A stretch of DNA of 64,000 nucleotides from Calothrix sp. PCC 7507 (GTDB taxonomy: Bacteria; Cyanobacteriota; Cyanobacteriia; Cyanobacteriales; Nostocaceae): positions 5,392,001 through 5,456,000 of the forward strand of contig NC_019682.1 of assembly GCF_000316575.1 (NCBI RefSeq). The letters run 5' to 3'. Shown one piece after another: positions 33,333-42,881 of this stretch. Within the stretch, counting starts at the first letter, position 1. Each line of letters opens with the position of its first letter. The notes beneath the pieces are model-generated. The model made no database searches. It was not told the DNA's origin and was given only the letters and a program-made list of their open reading frames with translations. A program made the translations under genes and the position numbers.

Positions 33333-36215
33333 ATGTTGACCAATAATCAGATGGGGCAGCCACAACAACCTATAGCCGCCGAACAACAAATCCTATCCTT
33401 GGGGCGTGTCCTCCAGAAACTCAGAGAAGAGGATAATGTTGACGTTCTGATTGCAACTACTATTTCTTATCTCCAAGAGCAGTTCGACTACAAACTGATT
33501 TGGATTGCACTTTACGATCGCCTGAATCATTTATTACTTGGCAAAGGAGGCCTGACACCTGGTAGTGACACCAGTTTTTTGCAACAAAAATTGGTTCTCA
33601 ATTCTGGGGATTTATTAGAGCAAGTAGTAATTGAACAGCGTCCCTTAGGTGTAGCCGATTTACGAGTCGAGCATCGCGCCCAGGAATGGCAGGAATTAGC
33701 ACTGAAATGCCAAATTCAGGGAACAATTATCCTCCCAATTCGCCATCAGGACCGCTGTTTGGGCCTAGTGTTACTTGGCTCAGAACGCTGGGGATACTTA
33801 CTGACGGGGGAAGCTAGGGCGAGACTGCTAATCGTGATGGGTGAACTAGGCGCTCTACTTTATCACAATGAAATAAATTGCCAGCAACAGCAAACTAAGC
33901 ACTCCGAAGAACCATTGTTAAAACTGCTGGAAAATTTAGGTAGTTTAAATAACCTAGATAAAAGGCTAGAAGCAGCAGTAGCAGCAACCCATCAATTTGT
34001 CTCACCTACTCGGACAGCAATTTACTGGTTTGAACGACAAGGGCGCTATTTTTGGTGTCGAATGAGCAATCAGCTAGTCAACATGGGGCGTGAATCCCAA
34101 CCCCAGCAATCAGTGGTGGGCATCACAGTACAGGATTTAAGCGAATTTTATTATGCTTTAGCAGTCAATCAAATTGTCTGGATTGGTGAGTCACGCAGTT
34201 CCCTCAATAGCCATGTTACAGGTAAATTATTACAACGCCTACGGGTGCGATCGCTATTGGCAGCCCCCATCATTTGGCAAAAAGACCTGCTAGGTTTTCT
34301 GGCGGTGGAAGGCTACAAACCCCGGATTTGGACAGATACTGACAAAAATTTCGTCCAAGGTGCTGCGGGGTTAATCTCTTTAGTTGCTCCCAATGACAGT
34401 ATGGAAAGCACTATTAAACAAATTACAGAAGATGCTGAGTTAACTAACCAAATTGCCCAAGCCATTTATAGCGAGCAAGACCTCCACGAAACACTATACA
34501 TCTGTGCCAAAAAAGTTTTAGTGAGACTAGCAGCCACCCGCTTTTTACTGTTGCACTACAACCCTGACCAGAATCATTATCAAATTTTTTATCAAAGCCA
34601 GCCTCAGAATCGCCGACCTTTAACTTTTGCGCTCAATGCGCTCACAGAAATAGATAAACAGCTTTTGCAGCGTGCAACTACAACGGTGGAGATTGATGAC
34701 TTAGATGCAGATTTGCGGTTTTTTCACTGGCGTCCCCTATTTCTAGGAAATGGTGTGCGTTCGTTCCTAGTTTGCAACTGTGTTCAAGGTCGTTCACCAG
34801 CAACACTTTTAGTCATTACTCACGAAACCCATCACTCTTGGACAACTCTCGAAAAACAACTACTGTGGGCTGTTAGTCAGCAGATTGGTGTGATTATGCG
34901 TCAGTGGCAAATGCAATGCACTAGCGAGGAACAAGAAAGAATTTTCAGAGCTTCTCAGCAGTGTTTAAATATCCTGACACCAGCCCAGAAAGAAAAAACC
35001 GAGACGGGTGAAGTTTATCTTGAACGTGCAGCTTTAAAAGAAATAGCATCTATTCTTAGCTGTTCTTTAGCGCTACTACTCACCTGGTCGCCTGGTCAGC
35101 ATCAAGTAGAAATTATCCCTGGGGTGATTGGTAATAGTCGCTTTGGGATTACTATGGATGTATCTATTTCTATCCAAACTGAAGTTTTGATCCAGTGGGC
35201 GCTGTCTCAAGATAGCTACCTAACCTTGAATGCAGATGATTTGCCCCTGGAAACGAGAAGATGGTTGAATGGGACTGGGATTGGTCAAGTTTTTGTGATG
35301 GCTTTACATACTGCCACTGCAGATGAACCCACAGGTGTCGTATTGATGGCAGCGGATCATGGTTGTTACTGGTCACAACCAAGCCTTAGTGCTGCAGAAA
35401 CGCTGATTCGTCAATTAGCCTTGTATCGTCGTCAAAAACAAATCACCCAACTTTTAGATTCCACAACACAGGAATTACAACAACTCAATTGGTACAAACA
35501 TCGCCGTCTAGAGGAAATCCAAAGAATGGCGACGCTGTTAATTGGTCAAATCAATGATTTAGGTATTCCTAATAGTGAACTAACAAAGACACGCCACCAG
35601 CTATTATTGCGTCAGTTAGACCACACAACCGCCTCGATTGATGGATTGATCAAACTTGAGCAGTGGCAGTTACATATGAATTGGGAAACAATGCCAATCA
35701 GCAGTTTGCTCAAGCGTTCTCTCGAAAGAATAGAAAATTTACTTAAGCAACAAAAGTTATGGGTGGGTGTACATGGTTTAGGACAAGGGGCTGATGATCA
35801 GGAGTCACCAAAAAGCGCTGCATATCTCAAAGATGCTCCAACTTTAGGCTATCAGACCTCAATGGCGATCGCTGGTGACATGATGAAAATTGAATTAGTT
35901 CTCCATGAATTGTTAGTTGCAGCCTGTCAACGTTCTCACAGTGGCGGCAGAATTGATATCTGGTGTCGCCGCTTAGATGAGCGCACACTAGATTTATCAA
36001 TCACAGACAATGGCATCATTGAACCACAGCTATTAGCAGAGCTACACCAAGATACACCCAAGGATCTGCTTGCTCCTTCTACCCTCGACCAACCGCCAGG
36101 TTTGCATTTGCATATCTGCCAAAACCTCATGCAGCAGATGAGAGGAGAATTACATTTCTATCAATTACCCGATAATCGTGTAGTTAGCCGTTTGCTATTG
36201 TTGTTAGCTACTTAA
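33333..36215 (+). CDS. Multi-GAF protein with degenerate histidine-kinase tail
   Basis: This 960-residue cytoplasmic protein has an N-terminal GAF domain (about residues 20-180), a second (about 200-350, ending LLAAPIIWQKDLLGFLAVEGY), a third (about 370-530) and a fourth (about 560-700). A helical DHp-like segment (ELQQLNWYKHRRLEEIQRM) and an HATPase-like domain follow, with SITDNGI as a possible G1-type motif and LHLHICQNLMQQMRGEL. The usual H-E/D-x-x-N/T-P H-box is not evident, so kinase activity is doubtful. Similar proteins occur in other cyanobacteria. No chromophore Cys motif was identified with certainty. Confidence 0.75.
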   Translation: MLTNNQMGQPQQPIAAEQQILSLGRVLQKLREEDNVDVLIATTISYLQEQFDYKLIWIALYDRLNHLLLGKGGLTPGSDTSFLQQKLVLNSGDLLEQVVIEQRPLGVADLRVEHRAQEWQELALKCQIQGTIILPIRHQDRCLGLVLLGSERWGYLLTGEARARLLIVMGELGALLYHNEINCQQQQTKHSEEPLLKLLENLGSLNNLDKRLEAAVAATHQFVSPTRTAIYWFERQGRYFWCRMSNQLVNMGRESQPQQSVVGITVQDLSEFYYALAVNQIVWIGESRSSLNSHVTGKLLQRLRVRSLLAAPIIWQKDLLGFLAVEGYKPRIWTDTDKNFVQGAAGLISLVAPNDSMESTIKQITEDAELTNQIAQAIYSEQDLHETLYICAKKVLVRLAATRFLLLHYNPDQNHYQIFYQSQPQNRRPLTFALNALTEIDKQLLQRATTTVEIDDLDADLRFFHWRPLFLGNGVRSFLVCNCVQGRSPATLLVITHETHHSWTTLEKQLLWAVSQQIGVIMRQWQMQCTSEEQERIFRASQQCLNILTPAQKEKTETGEVYLERAALKEIASILSCSLALLLTWSPGQHQVEIIPGVIGNSRFGITMDVSISIQTEVLIQWALSQDSYLTLNADDLPLETRRWLNGTGIGQVFVMALHTATADEPTGVVLMAADHGCYWSQPSLSAAETLIRQLALYRRQKQITQLLDSTTQELQQLNWYKHRRLEEIQRMATLLIGQINDLGIPNSELTKTRHQLLLRQLDHTTASIDGLIKLEQWQLHMNWETMPISSLLKRSLERIENLLKQQKLWVGVHGLGQGADDQESPKSAAYLKDAPTLGYQTSMAIAGDMMKIELVLHELLVAACQRSHSGGRIDIWCRRLDERTLDLSITDNGIIEPQLLAELHQDTPKDLLAPSTLDQPPGLHLHICQNLMQQMRGELHFYQLPDNRVVSRLLLLLAT

Positions 36216-36246
36216 ACAGGGCGATGCAAATAAAGCTAACTTCCTA

Positions 36247-36415
36247 TAGCAATCCGATTTGATTATTGAACAAATCTAAGTATCTGTAGGGGAGCCACCC
36301 TTGTGCGCGGGTTTCCCGCGTTGAGAGGAGTGGCGTTGGGCAGTGCCCACCAAACCCTGGATGTGGTGGGCACTGCCCACCCTACGTATAGTTCAAAAAT
36401 CAAATAGGAGTCCTA
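36247..36415. mobile_element. MITE (TAGGA family), copy 2
   Basis: The left end TAGCAATCCGATTTGATTA and the right end, complement of TAGGACTCCTATTTGATTT, are inverse repeats flanked by TA (36245-36246 and 36416-36417). The interior has the same GTAGGGGAGCCACC and GCGGGTTTCCCGCG blocks as the copies at 9587 and 55525, but with GGGCAGTGCCC/GGGCACTGCCC palindromes. Its ends have diverged more than those of the other two. Confidence 0.8.
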
Positions 36416-36542
36416 TATTATCGTCATTTGTCATTAATCACTTGTACTGAGCGGAGCCGAAGTATTGGTTTTTTGTCAATACAAATGATCAATAACTAAT
36501 GACTCATGTATGCAACTAGGACGCAAATTAGTTTAGTCACAT

Positions 36543-36770
36543 TTAACGCAGGGATTCTAAGATGATTGTTGTTGTCATTAAACACAACAGAATAATTCCC
36601 AGCTTACTAAAGCAATATCTTGCTATGGGCAACAGTACTGTGAAAATATCCAAAGCCCCAAAACTTACTGATAAAAGGTAGGCGATGGTAAACCAGAATA
36701 ATCCTAGCAAGAAATATTTGAGGAACTTAGCTGTCAATTGGAATAGACGACTGTACTGATTCTTTTTCAT
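36543..36770 (-). CDS. Small membrane protein, unknown
   Basis: This protein of 75 residues starts at MKKNQYSRLFQLTAKFLK with GGAG nine bases upstream. Two hydrophobic segments (YFLLGLFWFTIAYLLSVSFG and SKLGIILLCLMTTTIILE) flank a short loop. No family is recognised. It lies in a run of small minus-strand genes. A longer ORF start 63 bases upstream is not supported by a ribosome binding site. Confidence 0.6.
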   Translation of the reverse strand: MKKNQYSRLFQLTAKFLKYFLLGLFWFTIAYLLSVSFGALDIFTVLLPIARYCFSKLGIILLCLMTTTIILESLR

Positions 36771-36871
36771 GGCTATGAACTCCAAAACTTGTGAAATCCG
36801 GTATTTAGCAGTTCTAATTTGAGTACAATACACCCTTGATTGGGTTCTCAGAATTCAGGATAATTGCTCTA

Positions 36872-37075
36872 TTAAGCTAATTGCTGCTGCTGAATATTTT
36901 CTGGGTGCGAGTCAATTAGACACTTGGGAGAATGATTTTCCACCTGCACTTGTAAGCCTAGATTGGTAACTTGCAAAGTAATAATTCCATCAAACTTGGC
37001 AAGTACGGCTAAAAAGGTGGTTAGCAAAGCTAAATAGGCAAAATACCTAAAGTTAGGGTTGTTTGGGAGATTCAT
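36872..37075 (-). CDS. Small single-pass membrane protein, unknown
   Basis: This 67-residue protein has one membrane segment, YFAYLALLTTFLAVLAKF, then IITLQVTNLGLQVQVEN and a short polar tail ending in QQQQ. GGAAGG lies eight bases before the ATG, a good ribosome binding site. I do not recognise a family. It could be cotranscribed with the small membrane protein that follows about 100 bases downstream. Confidence 0.6.
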   Translation of the reverse strand: MNLPNNPNFRYFAYLALLTTFLAVLAKFDGIITLQVTNLGLQVQVENHSPKCLIDSHPENIQQQQLA

Positions 37076-37282
37076 TTTTTACCTTCCAAGTGATTAATTA
37101 ATTTCGTTGGTGATCAGAAACAAAAAAACGGACGTGTGAAGCTAAAGCTTCAGCAGCATCCGTGGTTATTCCCATCGATGATTCTGTTAATTAGGCTTTA
37201 TTAAATTGTTCGGAATCACTCTCACACTAAGCGCGATTCAAAAATTCATGAGGTGGAACTATGCTGTCATCACCTCTAAAAA

Positions 37283-37666
37283 TCAACAATGCTGAATTCC
37301 GTGGACTATTGTTGGCGAAAAGCGAAATCCGTATCGATTGTCACGTCCACGATGCAATATCACAATAGTCGCATAACCTTGGTAGAGCAGAAACGTTTCA
37401 TGTAATGCACTATCGAGTTTTGCTATAACCGCTTCTACGGTTTCTAGGGGTTCCCGCTGTCTAGACAGCGGTGTCGTTTTCCAGACAGCTAGGTCTTCTT
37501 TCGGAATCAGGAAATTTTGCAAATTCCCACACTGGTACTCAACTTTGTACTGACCTTGATTAAGACAACATCGAATTTCAATAAGTCCAGTGTCGTTATA
37601 TTGTTCAAACCCAGCCATCCTCTGTTCGCAGTAGCTAAGAAAATTCTTGACTGCTGGAGGACGCAT
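37283..37666 (-). CDS. Conserved-looking hypothetical protein
   Basis: This 127-residue soluble protein begins MRPPAVKNFLSYCEQRM and contains IEIRCCLNQGQYKVEYQCG and LLYQGYATIVILHRGRDN. GGGGAAG precedes the ATG. No catalytic motif is visible and I do not recognise the family. Its promoter region is shared with the divergent 857-residue gene and contains an NtcA-like palindrome. Confidence 0.6.
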   Translation of the reverse strand: MRPPAVKNFLSYCEQRMAGFEQYNDTGLIEIRCCLNQGQYKVEYQCGNLQNFLIPKEDLAVWKTTPLSRQREPLETVEAVIAKLDSALHETFLLYQGYATIVILHRGRDNRYGFRFSPTIVHGIQHC

Positions 37667-37731
37667 AATTTACTTCCCCTGTGTAAATGGAATGTTTCCT
37701 GTCAATCCTAGCAACAGATTTATAAAAAATT

Positions 37732-37745
37732 TGTATCTCAAAATA
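37732..37745. promoter_or_regulatory. NtcA-like box GTA-N8-TAC
   Basis: TGTATCTCAAAATACA fits the extended NtcA consensus TGTA-N8-TACA. A TAN3T element (TACTGT, 37770-37775) lies 24 bases downstream on the plus strand, close to the spacing of NtcA-activated promoters. The region also has several AATACA repeats (37786-37828), so an unrelated local operator is possible. Confidence 0.45.
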
Positions 37746-37907
37746 CATATAGAGTATTTTTTGTATTTTTACTGTCAAGCAAGAATACATTATCATATCA
37801 AGATACAATATTTTGTGGTTTTTAGTATTGCAAACTACAAAAAGTAGATACAGTTGTTATTTAAGGTAAATATAATTTACAATAAAGTTCGTGCAGAAAA
37901 TAGAGAT

Positions 37908-40481
37908 ATGAGCGGTGAAAAAGTTGGAGATCCAGAAGCACTAAGAGAAATGCTGCACTTTTTCCTAAACAAAATGGGAGCAACGCAAGTGGAACTCTCT
38001 GAAGGGATGCGTGTTAGCCGACCAGTTGTGATTGATTTTCTCAATAAGGAAAAAGAACGATTGCCAGTTGATCGTCAAGGCTTGATCGAACTGTGTGAGA
38101 AGCTTCAAAGCCCGAAGACATCTAAGAAGAAATCAAAAACCGAGGGTAAAACAACAGAAGAAACACAATCTCATCCTAACGAACTCCGAAAGTTATTGAA
38201 AGAGACAGGATCTGACGAACTATTGGAGTCTGCTGGTTTCTTACCAGACAAGAATAAGAGTATTCGAGTCACCAAAGACAGGTTTTTTCAAGTTGCTCAA
38301 GTGGTTGCATTGCTGGAGTTTTTGGCTTTTGACGATTTTTTGCCCACAACCCAAGAGTTTTTAGCGATCGCTAGTAATAAAATTGCGATCGCCAGTAAGA
38401 AGATTTTTGACGAAGATTCTCAGTATCTAGAACATGACTTCCTCCGGTATTTGATTGACAACCCTGGAAAATATTACCCAACATTGGGCTTAAAACTGAG
38501 ACTAGAAGTAAATGAGAAGCTAAAACGAGCCTGGGACAGACTGCAAGCTGGAGGTAAAACAAACTTTACCCAGCAAGAAGCGATTAGACTCTTTTTGAGC
38601 ATTGCTATCAAAGAGCAAATGGACAAATATTCAACCAACTTTCATCTCAGAGTTGAAAAATTAGAATTTCAAATTTTGTCCCAGTCTATTAGCAAAGAAG
38701 CCGAATATAGTTCGCTCTACGATCAGTTCGTCAATATTGGTAATCAAGCAGAGTATGAGCTAAAAGATGCTCGTATAGGCTTAAGAACTCAACCAGCAGT
38801 ACAGTCTTTTGATTCCCGTAGCCCAGTGATGATGGCTGTAGTCACTTGTAGCTTTAGCGATGATGATAAACCTAGCGAATTCCTCGAATGGATGTATACT
38901 TCTGCCAACAACACAATGGTGGAAAACGCGATCGGTGCTTGTAGTCTACACATGGGCTTGACTAAGGAGGTAGCGAAGGTTAACTTATTAACAAAAACCC
39001 TAGATAGTAATATTGATTCCTTAGTTGAAACAACGGTAATCCTAGGAAACAAACAACAACACTATCAGGGAATTTGGGTTGATCGAGATTCAATGATTAC
39101 TATTCTGCAAGCGATAGTTTGTGGTGCAAAATCATGGCTAGCAGATAAAAGCTCAAAAAACGAAATCGACCTAGAAATCTATAATTCAGCATTTAAAGTT
39201 TTGGCAGAGTTGAGAAAGCAATTAACTAAAGCTAGAAGAGCTTTTCAAAAGTTTCAGTTTCTTGGCGAAGATTGTAATTTGTCTGAAATTAGAAAGATTG
39301 CTAATACAGCTAGGGATGAATTGAAGAAACTTCCTAAAGACAATTCCCAGGAAGATATTTACTTTGCATATCGACTCAACTTTTACCGCTGCTATCTTTT
39401 GGCAAAACGGCTAGAACTTAGGCTATCCAATGCTCAAGGTAATATAAGTAATGCGCGATCGCTGATTCAAGAAATTAAACAAATCCTTGAAGAAGATGAA
39501 GAAGTCAAAGCAGAACTTATTCCTATCCAAGCTCTAATTCAGTCGGAAATCTATCTGTATGAGCTTTCCTATGGACATGAAGAAAATCTATTTGCAGCTA
39601 GTAAAAGAAGTCAGTGGTTGGGATTAGCAGAATGGGAAGGTAAAATTAAAAGCGCCATTAAACCAGGATCTTGCTACAAAGATCCTGGTTTAGATATTTA
39701 TCAAGCCTTGTCTGAAATTTATGGGAACGTCGCACGGATAGATTTCTACCTTTCTGATGATAGAAGTACCCTGGAAAAAGCCGCAGAATATTTTATGAGA
39801 GCCGCACACTATGCATTACGTATTGGTTTAACTCAGCGAGCATCTCGTTGGATAGCTTTAGCCGGCAGAGTTTGGGTCAGACTGGGAGATGATAATTTGC
39901 CAAAACAAGCATCTAAGCTAGCCGATAAACTTGCTAAAACTGATTTAACAGCTGGTCACAGCAAGAAGTTTTGTCAAGCAGTTCTGTCAGAGATTTCTTT
40001 GCTTGATGGAGAATATTCGCTCTTAATTGAAAATGACCGCACCAATGCTTTAAAGTGCTTTTTAACAGCACTTAAAGGGTCTGTGTATTTAGGACTAAAC
40101 CGTCGGATTTGTGATGCACTGTTCAATATTTCGAGATGTTCAGAAAACTTGGGTAACTTCAGCACTAAAAAGGGACTTAGCATGGTCTTTAATAGAGAAG
40201 ATCAGCTAAATGAATCAAACAAAGATAAACTGAATGAAATGAAAATCCCCACATCCGAGAAAGTTTTAGATTTGCTCTCTAGTTTATGGAATAGAGAAGA
40301 TAATCCTACATGGTTCCACGTGCGAGATGATTTTTCTAAACTTGCTGCAGATATTTGGCAACAATGGCATCTTGATGTTGAGCCTGGAGCAACAACAAAA
40401 CATCCTGTCGCCGAGCGCATGGAAAACAAATCTTGGCTTTGTCTAGTTAATAAACGCGAATTCAACGAAACCTCATCCTAA
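37908..40481 (+). CDS. Large protein with N-terminal HTH and helical-repeat body, unknown
   Basis: This protein of about 857 residues starts at MSGEKVGDPEALREML; the frame extends 18 codons upstream only to a TTG. Residues about 15-60 look like a helix-turn-helix of XRE type (MGATQVELSEGMRVSRPVVIDFL). A Lys-rich linker (PKTSKKKSKTEGK) follows. The rest is helical and, from about residue 490, TPR-like (YFAYRLNFYRCYLLAKRLEL, AAEYFMRAAHYALRIG, ALKCFLTALKGSVYLGLNRR). No ATPase motif is present. It could be a regulator of the HTH-TPR kind. I do not recognise a named family. Confidence 0.7.
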   Translation: MSGEKVGDPEALREMLHFFLNKMGATQVELSEGMRVSRPVVIDFLNKEKERLPVDRQGLIELCEKLQSPKTSKKKSKTEGKTTEETQSHPNELRKLLKETGSDELLESAGFLPDKNKSIRVTKDRFFQVAQVVALLEFLAFDDFLPTTQEFLAIASNKIAIASKKIFDEDSQYLEHDFLRYLIDNPGKYYPTLGLKLRLEVNEKLKRAWDRLQAGGKTNFTQQEAIRLFLSIAIKEQMDKYSTNFHLRVEKLEFQILSQSISKEAEYSSLYDQFVNIGNQAEYELKDARIGLRTQPAVQSFDSRSPVMMAVVTCSFSDDDKPSEFLEWMYTSANNTMVENAIGACSLHMGLTKEVAKVNLLTKTLDSNIDSLVETTVILGNKQQHYQGIWVDRDSMITILQAIVCGAKSWLADKSSKNEIDLEIYNSAFKVLAELRKQLTKARRAFQKFQFLGEDCNLSEIRKIANTARDELKKLPKDNSQEDIYFAYRLNFYRCYLLAKRLELRLSNAQGNISNARSLIQEIKQILEEDEEVKAELIPIQALIQSEIYLYELSYGHEENLFAASKRSQWLGLAEWEGKIKSAIKPGSCYKDPGLDIYQALSEIYGNVARIDFYLSDDRSTLEKAAEYFMRAAHYALRIGLTQRASRWIALAGRVWVRLGDDNLPKQASKLADKLAKTDLTAGHSKKFCQAVLSEISLLDGEYSLLIENDRTNALKCFLTALKGSVYLGLNRRICDALFNISRCSENLGNFSTKKGLSMVFNREDQLNESNKDKLNEMKIPTSEKVLDLLSSLWNREDNPTWFHVRDDFSKLAADIWQQWHLDVEPGATTKHPVAERMENKSWLCLVNKREFNETSS

Positions 40482-41123
40482 CCGCGAATATGAGGGAGAT
40501 GGGGAGTCTAAGGGGTTTCAGAGAGTCCGCGCAGGCGGACTTTGTCTGTGTAGCCGCGATTTCCAATCGCCCGGTATTTCTTCCAAAAGTGGATGCTCCC
40601 CTCTAAGGGATCTGCGGGTTAATAGTGTCCCAACCAGACGGGTTTCGGCTTCGCGGTAGTTGAGCTTAGTCGAAACTCAACCCTCAGCCTTCGAGAGTTG
40701 AGCGAAGTCGAAACTCGGTTTATTGGTACTTTATTTTCAAGCAAGTCCCTAAGCATTCATTCTGAGACAGTTAAGTTTTATAAGCTACATAGTGTTTTCT
40801 GTGCATTAGTGAGGGGTATAACCCTCAGAATTGCTGCATTTCCGCTGTCTTTAGCACCCGGAATTTACTTGTCTTTGTTTCTCTCTCGGTTACTGCTAGT
40901 GCTGCCACAATCCTTCTTGGGAGGGATGTGCTAACCTACATGACAGTAAGTAAAACCGCAAATAGTTCTGTATTATCAGGTAGTTGGCTAAAGAATAAGT
41001 CTATAGGGGGATTAACCCCATATTTCTTGCCAAAATGTATCCTCCCTTTGTAGCAAACTAGTTATAATTGTTTTCCATCACTTACTCTCGCAAATTTGTT
41101 TTTAAATCTGCACAGTACTCATA
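40482..41123. other. Intergenic region with dispersed repeats
   Basis: This 640-base gap holds dispersed repeats: GTCCGCGCAGGCGGAC at about 40527-40542 and TAGCCGCGATTTCCAATCGC near 40552, then GTCGAAACTCAACC/GTTGAGCGAAGTCGAAAC palindromic copies near 40668-40712. I see no convincing gene; an ORF of 78 codons at 40698-40934 starts inside a repeat. The last 150 bases probably hold the DUF2256 promoter. Confidence 0.55.
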
Positions 41124-41288
41124 ATGGGACGCGCTCGTTCTAAATCTGATTTACCCACAAAAATCTGTCCCGTATGTGAACGTCCGTTCACCTGGCGCAA
41201 GAAATGGCAAGATTGCTGGGATGAAGTGAAATACTGCTCAGAACGTTGCCGTCGTCGGCGTTCTGAGGCTAAAAATGAGACGGATTAA
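41124..41288 (+). CDS. DUF2256 zinc-ribbon-like small protein
   Basis: This 54-residue protein starts MGRARSKSDLPTKICPVC and continues ERPFTWRKKWQDCWDEVKYC and SERCRRRR. The CPVC...C...YCSERC arrangement is the DUF2256 family, with five Cys suited to bind zinc. The family is common in cyanobacteria and plants, often near photolyase or cryptochrome genes; its function is unknown. It lies 39 bases upstream of the asparaginase gene on the same strand and may share its message. Confidence 0.85.
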   Translation: MGRARSKSDLPTKICPVCERPFTWRKKWQDCWDEVKYCSERCRRRRSEAKNETD

Positions 41289-41327
41289 AATTAATACCAC
41301 ACCAGACGCAAATAGCGCACAGGATAT

Positions 41328-42281
41328 ATGAATTTACAGGTGCAACCGAAATTAATTATTCATGGGGGAGCTGGTAGTTCTCTCCACGGGAAAGGAGGAC
41401 TGGAGGCGGTGCGCCAAGCGCTCTCTACAATAGTAGAGGCTGTGTATTCTCTGCTGATATCGGGTGCAAGTGCAAGTGAAGCGGTGGTGCATGGTTGCCA
41501 ATTGTTAGAAGATAATCCTCGCTTTAATGCTGGTACTGGTTCGGTGCTGCAATCTGATGGTCAAATCCGGATGAGTGCTTCCCTGATGGATGGTGCATCA
41601 GGGCGTTTTAGTGGCGTGATTAATGTCTCACGGGTGAAAAACCCGATTGAGTTGGCGCAATTTCTCCAAAATTCCCCAGATAGAGTACTGTCAGATTATG
41701 GTTCCGGCGAACTGGCGCGGGAGTTACAAGTTCCTAGCTACAATGCTTTAACTGATTTGCGGTTGCATGAATGGATGCAAGAGCGTCAAGATAACTTTAA
41801 AAGTACGATGGCTGGGGTAGTGGCAGAACCAGAACTCGTGGAAGCTAGCAATGCTGGGCGCGGGACTATAGGCGTAGTAGCTTTAGATACTTACGGTAAT
41901 TTGGCTGCTGGCACTTCCACTGGTGGTAAAGGCTTTGAGCGGATTGGGCGTGTAAGTGATTCTGCGATGCCTGCTGGTAATTATGCTACTAGTAAGGCGG
42001 GCGTTAGTTGTACAGGTATTGGGGAAGATATTATTGATGAGTGCCTAGCAGCCAAGATTGTGGTGCGGGTGACTGATGGTCTAGCCTTGAAGGAAGCCAT
42101 GCAACGCTCATTTGTAGAAGCTTATGAGAATAAGCGAGACTTTGGGGCGATCGCTCTCGATGCGAATGGGGCGATCGCTTGGGGTAAAACTAGCGAAATC
42201 TTACTCGCAGCTTACCACGATGGCGACAAAATTGGCGACACCTTGGAATGGACTGGTAGCGATTTAGTCGGTTATTGCTGA
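41328..42281 (+). CDS. Isoaspartyl peptidase/L-asparaginase (plant-type, Ntn hydrolase)
   Basis: This 317-residue precursor is expected to cleave itself before Thr in NAGRGTIGVVALD to give alpha and beta chains, with that Thr as nucleophile. Other family landmarks are IIHGGAGSS, LEDNPRFNAGTGSVLQSDG, GRVSDSAMPAGNYA and CTGIGEDI. The enzyme hydrolyses isoaspartyl dipeptides and asparagine in the cytoplasm and may also turn over beta-aspartyl-arginine from cyanophycin, an inference from the cyanobacterial context. Its last ten bases overlap the end of the convergent DUF29-like gene. Confidence 0.92.
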   Translation: MNLQVQPKLIIHGGAGSSLHGKGGLEAVRQALSTIVEAVYSLLISGASASEAVVHGCQLLEDNPRFNAGTGSVLQSDGQIRMSASLMDGASGRFSGVINVSRVKNPIELAQFLQNSPDRVLSDYGSGELARELQVPSYNALTDLRLHEWMQERQDNFKSTMAGVVAEPELVEASNAGRGTIGVVALDTYGNLAAGTSTGGKGFERIGRVSDSAMPAGNYATSKAGVSCTGIGEDIIDECLAAKIVVRVTDGLALKEAMQRSFVEAYENKRDFGAIALDANGAIAWGKTSEILLAAYHDGDKIGDTLEWTGSDLVGYC

Positions 42282-42694
42282 ATCAGTTGCAGCGCCTCGG
42301 CTAAAATTTCTTGCTGATCCACCATGCGTGCTAGTTCTTCTGTTTCATAACGTCCTTCAAAGGCTTCCAGCGCCGCTCTTTTGAGTGAGGTTGGATAGGC
42401 TTGTTCCAGAATATCGATTAATTCTGCCTGATTCAAGTAAAAACCACCAGATTTGCGGCGCTTGTTAGTTTTGTTAATTTCCCGCACAGCATTTTCGATA
42501 GAAATTTCCCCAGAGCGATTTAAGCGTTTTTCAGCTTTCTGTTTAATTAAATGGATGAGCAGAATTACACCATAACTGTCAATTTTGTTGATTTTGTCAC
42601 TTAGGCTCATTTCTTCCAACTCATCCACCAACAGCATCGCTTCATGAACTCTGCCTTGTTCTAAAAGCTGCTTAAGTTCCAGTAACTCTTCCAT
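42272..42694 (-). CDS. DUF29-like small protein
   Basis: This 140-residue helical protein has SLSDKINKIDSYGVILLIHLIKQ, resembling the middle of cyanobacterial DUF29 proteins, and an insert-like C-terminal part, AYPTSLKRAALEAFEG. There is no enzymatic motif. The family call is moderate. Its 3' end overlaps that of the asparaginase gene. Confidence 0.55.
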   Translation of the reverse strand: MEELLELKQLLEQGRVHEAMLLVDELEEMSLSDKINKIDSYGVILLIHLIKQKAEKRLNRSGEISIENAVREINKTNKRRKSGGFYLNQAELIDILEQAYPTSLKRAALEAFEGRYETEELARMVDQQEILAEALQLIQQ

Positions 42695-42881
42695 GTGTGG
42701 TGAAATTTTGATTTCACTACTAATTTAACGTGAGTCTCCCACTAAGGGACTTCCAACTAAAAAAATATCCTATCGCTTTCTTGGCAGGGGGGCAGGGTGC
42801 AGGGGGCAGGGAGAGAAAGAAAAATATTATCTGAGTAAATTGGATAATTTATTTTCTGGAAGTCACTCACCCCTTTCTTTG

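Noticed and set aside
40698-40934. 78-codon ORF
   Set aside because: It starts inside a GTCGAAACTC repeat and has no ribosome binding site. The hydrophobic end is not convincing.
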